Notes under the pieces: model-generated
Databases searched by the model: none
What the model saw: the letters and a program-made list of their open reading frames with translations, nothing else
Told to the model about the DNA's origin: nothing
Position numbers and translations under genes: made by a program
From: Branchiostoma lanceolatum
Lineage: Eukaryota > Chordata > Leptocardii > Amphioxiformes > Branchiostomatidae
Direction of reading: 5' to 3'
NCBI RefSeq assembly: GCF_035083965.1
Contig: NC_089731.1
Coordinates: 2,643,001-2,707,000, forward strand
DNA length: 64,000 bases
In this document: positions 10,449 through 20,229 of the stretch, piece by piece
How the letters are laid out: the number at the start of each line of letters is the position of its first letter
How positions within the stretch are numbered: the first letter of the stretch is position 1

Positions 10449-13400
10449 TCACAAACAGCCACAGTTGAAGGCAGCTGTCTCCTGTCTGACCGTGTCGTAG
10501 TCACACCCGGCACAGACCACATGGTACCAGGCCTGGCACTGGTCACACTGGACCTACATGTACAGGGGGACAGGAGGGTTATCAGTTGTGTCATTATCTG
10601 GTAACAAAGTTATTTGTACACAGACAAGTGTTTTTACCAAGGCGATGTTTCGGTGACCATCTGTCACCTTTCTCAGGGCAATACTGACTAGTTTTACTTC
10701 CTTCCCTGAGGAAGGTGACAGATGGTTATCAAAACATTGCCTGGCAATGGTCAAACTGGACCTACAGAGGACAGGAGGTTTGTCAGTTATGATTCTGTAA
10801 TCATCCAATGAAATGTTATTTGTACACAGCCAAGTGTTTTACCTAACCGGTGCAATGGCCTAGTGGATAGAGTGTTCGCCTTGCATACGGTAGGTTGTGA
10901 GTTCGATCCCCGGCCGGGTCATACCAAAGACTATAAAAATGGTACATAATGCTTTCTCTGCTTAGCACTCAGCATTTGGGAAAGAGTATGGTAGTTAAAC
11001 ACACACCACTACCAGTGGACTAGCCCCCCGCTGAAGTGTTAAGCTGTGTGGCCCAGGGCTACCGAAACGGAGATGGGCGCCGCCTTATGCACCGTCTGGT
11101 GCGGGGAGGACTTTAACTTTTAACTTTAACACAGCAAAGTGTTTTTACCTAGGCAACGTTTCGGTGAATAGATGGTCACCTTCCTCAGGTTGCGAACAGA
11201 GAACATTGTCATCCAATGACTTACAAACCCAATGAAACCAATCACGGATACTATCCGGGATAGGTACTGTAGTGTACTAATAGGTTGTTATTTCCATAAT
11301 TCCTTCCTTTCTGATGACATGACAAGTTTCCAAACTACATACTGTAAATTCGTTTACATGTCAGCATTGCACTACTAACATAAAGATTCATACTGGACGT
11401 CAATCAAAGATGACGAAAGAAGATGAAAACCTGAAGATCTTTAATGTACATTACGGTGGATGTCAGAGTGCTTGTTTGTTCACTGTTACCCATGTACATG
11501 TCTGCCTTACCCAGCTGAGCATGTCCCCCTCCGGCCTGCTGCAGTCGAAGGAGTCACACGGCCCCCAGTCCTCACGGTCACCTGATTGTTTAGGCTTCAC
11601 GGATCTCCCTCTCTTCACAGGTGCAGCTGTCTTACCTGCATGGAGAAAAGTAGCGTTCAATATTCTGGACTACATTAATCTTTACTTCACCCCAAGAGGA
11701 AAATGTTGTTTTTGTGTTCTTGTCGGTGTGTGTTTGTGTGTGTGAGCGAGTGTGCACGTGCGTTGTGCATGTGCGTATGTGTTGTATGCGTATGTGTCTG
11801 TATGTGTCTGTATGTGTGCGTGTGTGCTTGTGCACTGCAGTTTCCGTATGTTCTGCCAGAGGGTGCTTAAATCTGTAGGGAGGATAAGAAAATGACTAAT
11901 ATTTTTGAGTGCCTTGTTGCAGAGAGCGGTTTACTTTTGTGTTGGGCAGAATGAGGTTTATATTAGATACTGTACTACTAATCCATTTAACTTTTAAGCA
12001 TGCTTGTGATCCAACTGCACACTACCGTTTAGTGTATATCATGTACAAATGCACTCTGCAAATTTGATGAAAATGCCCTTTTCCATACATACCTGCAGTG
12101 GGTCTTCTTTTTCTCTTGGTGTTACTGACTGTTGATGAGACCTTGCTATCAGGCACTTCTCTGGGCTTAATTATAGGACTTGGGCTAGTCGCCATGGGAA
12201 CAGCTGTTGCCATGGAAACAGCTCTGGGAGATTCAGAATCACTTCTGACGTTCTCCAAACTCTTGTCGTCTGAAGTTCGTGGCTTTTTCGTGGGGGAGAA
12301 AATGTCGGAGTCGGAGTCGCTGTCTGAGGGGATCTGTAACGTCGCGGCGATGCTGAAGATCTCTGAGTCACTGTCGTTGTCTTCATCTGTAATCACATAA
12401 TTTGTTACTGAAAATTCACAAATCTTTCCAGGGATTTAATTTTGCAGGAGGAGGACAAATTATTTTTGGGATTTTTGAAGTTCACAGTTGAAACAATAAG
12501 GTAGTACATTATATATAATGGGAATGCATTTTCTTGGTTACTTTTGTTTTGCAGTGGAGAGGTGTGAAATGTGAAAACAAAACCATTGCAAACAATTCTA
12601 CATCTACAGTATCTATTCAGTTGTCTTCAACATTGACATTCTTCTTTCTAAGGTGTCCATGACAAAAATGTACAGTACAGGACAAATAAGCTTTATCAGG
12701 AAGGTAATAAATAATGTACATGTATGAGAAGTCGAGAAACACGGACACAAGTACAGACACGACTGCATATGTTGAATCCTCTCAAACAACTGTTTATTCA
12801 AATGATAGAACGGGATCGGCCGTTCTATATTCGAACGGCCGGTCCCGTTCGACACAACGACTTTGCTCGTTACATTCTTCCCCCCCAACCGTGGCATTTG
12901 CCCTCAAATGCGAATCTACCTACATAGTCAAGATGGTGATCGGCGCTGATGTTTATCAAGACGCCCGTGACCATAAGTACTTCAAAGCACGGACGTTAAA
13001 CAACAAAAACTGTCTTCTTCGTTCAACATCACACCCTCAGTGTGGTTGAGGATTCACAATGTTCCTAGTAGTCGCCCCGCAGGCATCAATATTCTACTTA
13101 GGCACACATCAGTTCGAAGATTTTCAATACACAAAATACAATGACATCGTTTCCATGGCAATCAGCAACCACGCAGGTTCTGACGATAAAAGGGCAAACG
13201 AGTCTTCGGAGGTAGATCTTCCTAGGAGGGTCGTCCCGCAGGCATCAGTTCTATCTAGGCAAGCATCACACCAGTCTCAATACACAACAATATATACAAC
13301 ATAACATCCACCAGATGGATTCGTTACCCGTAGGCTTACGAAGATTCCACCAGGCGAGTTCGTACCCGGACATCGTGTTACAGTTCCTTGTTAGAAATAC

Positions 13401-16400
13401 ACCACAAAAGTTCGAGATGTTGCACAAAGTTAAGTGGTCGGGCCGGGTACACGGAGAAGTACTTTTACAGTTCACGGCAAAAGGTTGCGCTGGTGGTCAT
13501 TCAAGGCTGGTGACACGCATGGGCAGCGCGGGGTCCTCGTCGTACGGGTAGTCGGACTGAGTAAGGTTGCGTCGTTCGGCACGGTGGGACAGGAAGACGA
13601 CAGCGTCGTCTATTGGACACATGGCCGACGGCGGGGGCATCTGGGCGGCAAAGTTGTTGGTCTCTGGCCTCAGCGATGGCAAGCAGAGAAGTCTGGGTTC
13701 ATGGTAGACGTGGTCGGCTGGCAGGCTGGGTGGCGGTGGGCCGGGGTCGGGTTGACACGGCACGGTAAGCGGACTCGGTACTAGCATGTTGCTAGGTAAG
13801 CGTGCCCGGGGCAGCGCCTCTTGACTCGGGCGGCATATCAGCTGGCCAAGGATGGCCTCGGTGCAGGTACGGCCGCTCGAAAACGGCAACCACCGCTAGT
13901 CCACCAATATGAGAAGTCGAGAAACACGGACACAAGTACAGACACGACTGCATATGTTGAATCCTCTCAAACAACTGTTTATTCAAAAGATAGAACGGGA
14001 TCGGCCGTTCTATATTCGAACGGCCGGTCCCGTTCGACACAACGACTTTGCTCGTTACATTCTTCCCCCCCAACCGTGGCATTTGCCCTCAAATGCGTAT
14101 CTACCTACATAGTCAAGATTGTGATCGGCGCTGATGTTTATCAAGACGCCCGTGACCATAAGTACTTCAAAGCACGGACATTAAACAACAAAAACTGTCT
14201 TCTTCGTTCAACATCACACCCTCAGTGCGGTTTGAAATTCACATTGTTCCTTGTAGTCGCCCCGCAGGCATCAATATTCTACTTAGGCACGAAGATTTTC
14301 GATTTTCAAGACACAAAATACAGTGACATCGTTTCCATGGCAATCAGCAACCGCGCAGGTTCTGAGGCTAAAAGGGCAAACGAGTCTTCGGAGGTAGATT
14401 TTCCTAGGAGGGTCGTCCCGCAGGCATCAGTTCAACCTAGGCAAGCATCACACCAGTCTCAATACACAACAATATATACAACATAACATCCACCAGATGG
14501 ATTCGTTACCCGTAGGCTTACGAAGATTCCACCAGGCGAGTTCGTACCCGGACATCGTGTTACAGTTCCTTGTTAGAAATACACCACAAAAGTTCGAGAT
14601 GTTGCACAAAGTTCAGTGGTCGGGCCGGGTACACGGAGAAGTACTTTTACAGTTCACGGCAAAAGGTTGCACTGGTGGTCATTCAAGGCTGGAGACACGC
14701 ATGGGCAGCGCGGGGTCTTCGTCGTACGGGTAGTCGGACTGAGTCAGGTTGCGTCGTTCGGCACGATGGGGCAGGAAGACGACAGCGTCGTCTGCTGGAC
14801 ACATGGCCAACCGCGGGGGCATCCTTGCGGCAAAGTTGTTGGTCTCTGGCCTCAGCGATGGCAAGCAGAGAAGTCTGGGTACATGGTAGACGTGGTCGGC
14901 TGGCAGGCTGGGTGGTGGCGGGCCGGGGTCAGGTTGACATGGCACGGTAAGCGGACAGTACTAGCATGTTGCTAGGTAAGCGTGCCCGGGGCAGCGCCTC
15001 TTGACTCGGGCGGCATAACAGCTGGCCAAGGATGGCCTCGGTGTGGGTTCGGCCGCTCGAAAACGGCAACCACCGCTGCCACCAATATGAGAAGTCGAGA
15101 AACACGGACACAAGTACAGACACGACTGCATATGTTGAATCCTCTCAAACAACTGTTTATTCAAATGATAGAACGGGATCGGCCGTTCTATATTCGAACG
15201 GCCGGTCCCGTTCGACACAACGACTTTGCTCGTTACAATATCGAACGGCCGGTCCCGTTCGACACAACGACTTTGCTCGTTACACATGTACATAAAACCT
15301 TGCAATAATTTTATAGACCTGTCAGAAGCCTGAAGAAATGTTACCTAGAGTAGATGGTCATTATAATGTATAAACTATTTATCTTCTCCAGGCTCTAAGC
15401 CTCATACAATGTGTGTGTAGGAACACTGTGTCCAGTCTTACCTTCTACACTGAACTGACTCAGCCCTGTGGAACTGCTAGTCGCTGTTCCAGTCTCCATC
15501 TGCCCTCCCCCCTCTGCTGGGTCTGTGTGGACTTGTTTCGACTTCTGAACCCTGGAATGGTACAAGAGGTTTAACCACCAAAGACCAATAGTCATCTTCA
15601 CCATTAGACCTGTAGTCTCATTGACAAATATTTCTGTTGTCCAGGTAGATCCATCCTCCATAAAATCAAACAACAACAACAAATGAAGAGCAACAAAACC
15701 CTTCTTTCCATTGGAATGAAAGGTCATCTGTTATGGTAACTGACTAACTGACATAAAAACAATTTCATACACTATTTCTGTACATAAAATGAAGCGCTTA
15801 CCAACCCTTCATTTCAGGTCATGTGACATAGGCTTTGGGTCATTTCATCTTGAGAAGGATCAGAAGACTGATCAAAAGCTTGTTTTGGTAAGTGCTTTAG
15901 TTGGTGCATGAAAATAGTTATTATTGTTCTTATTGTCATTTCTTGAATGTGTTGTGATATCATATTAGTGATGATTCTTTATTTGTTTTTAAATGTACTC
16001 TGGAGGTGTTGGCCTTGTAAAGAATGCATCGATCCTGTTGCCAACACCTCTCAGATTTCCTTCTGTGAAGTTTGAAAAATGAATAAATAAAAATCTTTAT
16101 AACCGTCCCCACCAGTTGGATATATCCTGCAGGACGTCAGGACTTGGTACCGAGGGGAAGAGTTGTCTCCCGTTTCCCCTCTCCATGTCTCCTGACTTCT
16201 CCAGCTGAGACAAAGTGGGTGTCTCTGAGTCCGTTCTGCTGTCAACATCGTCCGCTGGTGTCCTGCACTTCTCAAACTAAAGAGTAATGAAAAATATACA
16301 TGCAGTCATGCAGTGATCTCACAGTTCTTAAAAAAAAAGGTTTGACAAGTTGTTTGATGTAATATGTAATCCTGGAGCGTTTAACTTTCAGCCTGCTAAG

Positions 16401-19400
16401 ATAGCCGTTTGGCACCAAATCTGCATTCATAACCGGTGTTAGGCAGTAGGTAGAAGGTTAATACACAAACACAATCGTAATCAACCTTATATTAAACACA
16501 ACAGCACACAGTTTCCATGTGGCGCACACTACATGTAGATATCAACTATGGTACAGCCCTTGATGTAAAACAATCTGGTAACATGTCTGAAGACTTCAGT
16601 ATTTTGTGTGGCACACCCTTGATATGTGAAGTACAGAACCTGGTTAATCAATTATAGACTGAGACGATTTGGGGCCAACAACAAATCATCCTGACCTTGA
16701 ACTTGAACTCTGACCCTGCCTGCACAGCCCGCTGACCAGGCTGGACGGTGCCGGCCTTGAGGTGACCGAACGTGACGGTATCGCCTTCCTGCAGTCTGTG
16801 ATAGGTTCGCGGCTTCAACTGGGGGAGGGGGGGGCAAAAATGGGGTGTTACCTCGTGTAAATATAATCTCGAAGCAGATCTAATGGTTGCAATGGTCGTA
16901 TCCAACTGGCAAATGGAGTTTTTATTATTGTCTTGTGTAGAGACCAATAAAGCTGGTGTAATATGGCACCGATGCCCAGTTCTGTACAGTACAATAGAAG
17001 TGCAGTTAACAAGAAAATTATGCTCCGGTCTCAATAAAAACTCATTTTAATATTTGCCAGTTGGATACGGTCATTGCGACCATTTGATCCGCTTGGAGAT
17101 TAGTATGTACATGTATATAAGGAACAGACACAGTGCGCCAAAAATAATTACTCAAGCAACTGGATAAGATTTTGAAACAGTCAGACGTTTCAGACAGTAT
17201 CCACTGTCTTTCGTCAGTGACTAACGATAGGACTGAGAACACCAGCTTTATACCAAAACTCTGAATGGATATGTTAATGAGGTAAAGACAATTTAGGATG
17301 TCTTGAAGTAGTCTTCAAAAAGAAGATTAATTCAAGACAAAGTTATGCCAATAGTTCAATTAGCTACTGTTGTTCTAGTACAGTAACTAAATGTTGCTTG
17401 TCCGGGGGTGGGGGGTGGTGGGCAGTGCATTATCCCAGGTGCCTGAAAGTTGAACGCGTAGACCGCCTTTCCTGTTGAGGGCGGGGTTGTACATCCTCTC
17501 ATATATTGCTTCTCTAATTCCCCGTTCGAACCAGCGTTCTTCACGATCTAGGATGTCCGTGGATTCGAAATTGAATGAGTGTCCCTGGTTGTGTTTTAGA
17601 TGGTGGTAAATGGCAGAGGAGTAGCGGTTAGCGCTCTTTCTGCAATGTTCCTTGTACCTTTCTTTTAGTGGTCGACTTGTCTCCCCAATGTACATGTTAT
17701 TGCAGTTCGGTTCCTCACATTTCAGTTCGTAGATGACATTGGCTTTGATGCCTTTTTCAGGCCTGTCTTTTGGATGGACTAGTTTCTGCCTGAGAGTTGA
17801 GTGAGGTTTGAAGTTAGTGGCAATGTTGAAGTTTTGGAAAATACGTCTGAGTTTTTCCGATACTCCTTGGACGTAGGGAATGGTAATGTTGACCTTGTTT
17901 CTGTTGGTCAATGGTCTGCACTTGAGTGTTTTCTTAGACTGGTCAGAAGGTTTGAGGGCCTTGTTGAAGGTCCAATTTTGGTAGCCACACTTGGCTAGAG
18001 CCACACGGAGATGTCTTTGTTCTTCTGTTTTTGCTTCGTCTGAGGTAATGACATTGTCTGCTCGATGGAAGAGAGTTTTAATCACTGCTAGTTTGTGTTC
18101 CAAAGGGTGATGGGAATCAAAGGCCAGATATTGATCAGTGTGGGTCGGTTTCCTGTACACTTCGAACTGAAGGTTGCCATCCTTCTCTATGATGGTTTTG
18201 GTGTCTAAGAAGGGGAGCATGTTGTTTTGACACGACTCCTGTGTGAACTTGATGTTGTCATCTACCTGGTTAATATGGTCAAAGAAGTCATCAGCTACTC
18301 TCTTCTTTAGCCTACACCAAGTGTCATCTACATAGCGAAACCAGTTTGCTGGGGGAGGGCCATTGAAAGTACTGAGGGCTTTGTTCTCAAACTTCTCCAT
18401 ATACAGGTTCACAACAATGGGCGATACCGGTGACCCCATAGCACAGCCGTGCACTTGCTGGAAAAACTGTTGTTTGTAAGTGAAATAAGTGCACCCTAGG
18501 CAGAGGTCTAGCAGTTCACATATGTGGTCCACGGAGAGTTTGGTTCTGTCTGCAAGTGTGTCATTAACATATCCATTCAGAGTTTTGGTATAAAGCTGGT
18601 GTTCTCAGTCCTATCGTTAGTCACTGACGAAAGACAGTGGATACTGTCTGAAACGTCTGACTGTTTCAAAATCTTATCCAGTTGCTTGAGTAATTATTTT
18701 TGGCGTATCTTATTACCTGGATGTCTAACCTTCATCAACGTAACAGACACAGTGCATTCTATGTGAAGAAAACATCTTCTCTAATAGAGGACTTGAAAAT
18801 GGTGCATTGTTCCCCACCATTCATAAAAATTGTACCCGGGGATGCTAAATATTCATTAAGTTATATCAATTCCATCTGTTTATCTGTTACCTTTTGATAA
18901 AGACTTCAACATATCAACATACTAACCTTACTTTATTTAGGGAGTTTAGTTCAAAGGGAAAATCTGAATGTTTTGGTCTCCCTATAAACATAAATAATGC
19001 TATGTCTACATCATGTATATGACTTGTAACTTGTATTCGTGGGCTGCTTGAATGATTATCAAACAGATGGCTTGATAAAGAAAAACTTTTCATCTGATTA
19101 TAGTATAGATAAATGAAAAGTTGATCATGATATCCTCACCCTGATATCATTAACGTAGGTTCCGTTGACGCTCCTGTCTGTTATATCGTAGACGGAGTCC
19201 CCCTGTCCGTCCTGTGTTATGCGGATCTCTGCATGTCTGCGTGAGATCAGCGCTGTGTGGACCTTAGAGTCGATGAACACGTCAGCCTCCGCTGGGTTCC
19301 TCCCGATCTGCAGGGCTTTGGGGGTGGACGGGAGCCTGGAGAGGTAAAGCTAGACATGTTGAAGCAAAACATTCTAATAAGTAATATAACGACTATGTGA

Positions 19401-19857
19401 TGTTACATATTTAATTAGATGCAATGAACTTTCAAAACAAGCTTGAAGACCAGTGATTTAGAATGCTGATGGACATATTCCCGACTATTTGGACTATAAT
19501 TTTGGATGATTTGTTATTTATTTACATTAGGCAATAATTTATTTTTGTGATAACTTATTTTTTTGTGTGTGTTCCAGTGACCCCTAGTTGCTTTTTTTCC
19601 ATTGATCAATGCAGCAATCTCCTCAAAATGATCTTTATACAGGGAGAGCAACAAAAAAGAAAGAAAATTTATCCCATTCAAAGGTCAAATCAGTTTTGAG
19701 ACATACGAACTTTTGAAAATAAAAAAATAAAGTGCAAAACTAGCACCACAACCTGGCGCGAGAGTGAGACTTACCGAAAGACGTCCCGCACATCCGGCCT
19801 GCTCGCCGCCTTTCCCACCCGTCTGAGGCGGTAAACCTGACCTTCTGCAGCTGCCAT
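10449..19857 (-). CDS. TCF19: Transcription factor 19 (FHA domain plus PHD finger)
   Basis: There are eight exons on the minus strand: 19857-19775, 19335-19140, 16818-16696, 16270-16113, 15551-15442, 12386-12093, 11635-11511 and 10553-10449. Phases agree throughout, giving 397 residues (human TCF19 is about 345). The FHA domain (about residues 28-134) shows the phosphothreonine-binding set G39-R40, S59, H62 and N85-G86 (GRNP, SRRHAEI, NGTYVND). The middle is acidic and serine-rich (DSDSDSDIFSP), followed by a KRKRRP nuclear signal. The C-terminal PHD finger runs from C348 to C396 with VQCDQC, then WYHVVC. PHD fingers read histone H3 tails, and TCF19 is a nuclear regulator of proliferation and metabolic genes. 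The last zinc pair is C394-G-C396, one residue shorter than the usual C-x2-C. Introns hold a Penelope element, a MITE, an LTR array and a SINE. It probably shares a bidirectional promoter with TMEM222. Confidence 0.9.
10647..10676 (-). ncRNA. Degenerate hammerhead-like motif
   Basis: On the minus strand a CTGAGAA box is followed by a GGTGAC/GTCACC stem and then GAAAC. The box departs from CUGANGA, so it is probably inactive. It lies in the last TCF19 intron with two further relics at 10706-10735 (+) and 11158-11188 (-). Confidence 0.35.
10739..10800 (-). repeat. Decayed duplicate of the TCF19 exon 8 acceptor edge
   Basis: On the minus strand this reads CTCTGTAG|GTCCAGTTTGACCATTGCC. The real junction is CATGTAG|GTCCAGTGTGACCAGTGCC at 10553. 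The intron bases upstream (CCTCCTGTCC) are also copied. It would encode VQFDHC in place of the zinc-binding VQCDQC, so it is not functional as an exon. Confidence 0.75.
10847..11130 (+). mobile_element. tRNA-derived SINE (family A) with long target duplication
   Basis: The head GGTGCAATGGCCTAGTGG contains an A-box-like TGGCCTAGTGG. GAGTTCGATCC about 45 bases on is B-box-like. The tail is CTTTAACTTTTAACTTTAAC. Imperfect direct repeats of about 20 bases (ACAGCCAAGTGTTTTACCTA and ACAGCAAAGTGTTTTTACCT) flank it, as expected for LINE-driven insertion. A second copy is at 62368-62667. Confidence 0.85.
11158..11188 (-). ncRNA. Hammerhead-like motif relic
   Basis: The minus strand reads CTGAGGA, a GGTGA/TCACC stem, then GAAACGTT. 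It is split from the related copy at 10647 by the SINE insertion. Catalytic competence is doubtful. Confidence 0.4.
12724..15284 (-). mobile_element. Tandem non-autonomous LTR element array: LTR-internal-LTR-internal-LTR
   Basis: Three 151-base LTRs lie at 12724-12874, 13909-14059 and 15087-15237. They separate two near-identical internal regions (1034 and 1027 bases). Read on the minus strand each LTR begins TGTAACGAGC and contains AATAAA. The right-hand LTR is followed by ATTGGTGGCAGCGGTGG, a plausible primer-binding site, and each left-hand LTR is preceded by a GGGGGGGAAGAA purine tract. The outermost LTR has an extra 47-base partial duplication (15238-15284). The whole array is flanked by CATGT (12719-12723 and 15285-15289), a 5-base target duplication as for Ty3/Gypsy elements. 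The internal regions have only short proline-rich open frames. It lies in TCF19 intron 5. Confidence 0.8.
16866..17100. mobile_element. MITE, 235 bp, TIR ATCTCCAAGCAGATC-type, TSD TA
   Basis: Long inverted repeats start ATCTCGAAGCAGATC on the left and ATCTCCAAGCGGATC on the right. They share GTATCCAACTGGCAAAT about 35 bases in. TA flanks both ends (16864-16865 and 17101-17102), which suggests a Tc1/mariner-type mover. It lies in TCF19 intron 2 directly beside the Penelope insertion. Confidence 0.8.
17187..17217 (-). ncRNA. Hammerhead ribozyme core in Penelope terminal repeat
   Basis: On the minus strand, in the sense of the reverse transcriptase, AGTCA is followed by CTGACGA, a 7-bp stem AGACAGT/ACTGTCT with GGAT loop, GAAAC, then GTC and TGACT. 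AGTCA pairs with TGACT as stem I, GTC is the expected cleavage triplet, and stem III is minimal. This is the arrangement described for Penelope-like elements. One unpaired A lies between the CUGANGA box and stem II. Confidence 0.65.
17387..18532 (-). pseudogene. Penelope reverse transcriptase plus GIY-YIG endonuclease, 5'-truncated ORF
   Basis: The open frame of 381 residues has the C-terminal half of a reverse transcriptase: GSPVSPIVVNLYME, then FRYVDDTWC with the catalytic YVDD. Further on, NVIYELKC and NNMYIGETSRPLKERYKEH form a GIY-YIG nuclease core that nicks target DNA. The combination is diagnostic of Penelope-like elements. The N-terminal RT motifs are absent, so the copy cannot encode a full enzyme. 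The frame is intact over its whole length, which suggests a fairly recent insertion. Confidence 0.9.
18624..18654 (+). ncRNA. Hammerhead ribozyme core, inverted copy
   Basis: Same motif as at 17187-17217 but on the plus strand, within the inverted terminal segment. The pairing AGTCA/TGACT, CTGACGA, stem II and GAAAC-GTC are all intact. Confidence 0.65.
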
Positions 19858-20229
19858 GGTTCATAGACAAACAGACTAACGTTAAACAATGCAGATTCCC
19901 CGCCTCTAGCGGTGGAAAATGCAGTCTTTAAATGAAACCACGGCCACAGAAGCTTTGAAAAATGGCGCGTCCCTTTGCATAAATTAAATACAACCTTTGA
20001 CCTTACTTGGAATAGTTCATTTATTTTTTGAGAGGGTATTTGTCAAAATCCTAAAATCTTCAAACTTGTGCCAAAAATATCACATTTCTACTTGAATAAT
20101 TTCTTTTACTTGTGTATATCGTTTTTTTGTTAGTTTTCTTAAAGCATTTTAAGTGTACAAAGTTAATTAAGTCACTATTTCAAAATAGTATACTTCTCCT
20201 TTCCTGACGTGGACTAATCCATATTGCAA
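19858..20229. promoter_or_regulatory. Probable bidirectional promoter TCF19 / TMEM222
   Basis: Only 372 bases separate the two divergent start codons. No TATA box is obvious at a convincing place. Transcription start sites cannot be read from sequence alone. Confidence 0.5.

Larger units (their letters stand above)
17137..18739 (-). mobile_element. Penelope-like retroelement, 5'-truncated, with inverted terminal segments
   Basis: The insertion is flanked by AACAGACACAGTGC on both sides (ending at 17136 and starting near 18740), read as the target duplication. A roughly 140-base segment at its left end recurs inverted at 18567-18705. Each copy has a hammerhead-ribozyme motif. The coding part starts exactly at the junction with the inverted copy, so the 5' part of the element is missing and replaced by an inverted terminal piece. 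Such structures are typical of Penelope-like elements. It lies in TCF19 intron 2. Confidence 0.85.

Noticed and set aside
10847-10925. Possible tRNA gene
   Set aside because: A and B boxes are present but the acceptor stem does not close, and the tail and target duplication show it is a SINE.
12613-15305. Repeated minus-strand open frames starting MPRLGGKNVTSKV and plus-strand frames of 60-220 codons
   Set aside because: They repeat with the LTR array and cross LTR boundaries; no domain is recognisable.
17387-18532. Host gene encoding reverse transcriptase
   Set aside because: Terminal repeats, target duplication and truncation show it is a Penelope insertion in a TCF19 intron.
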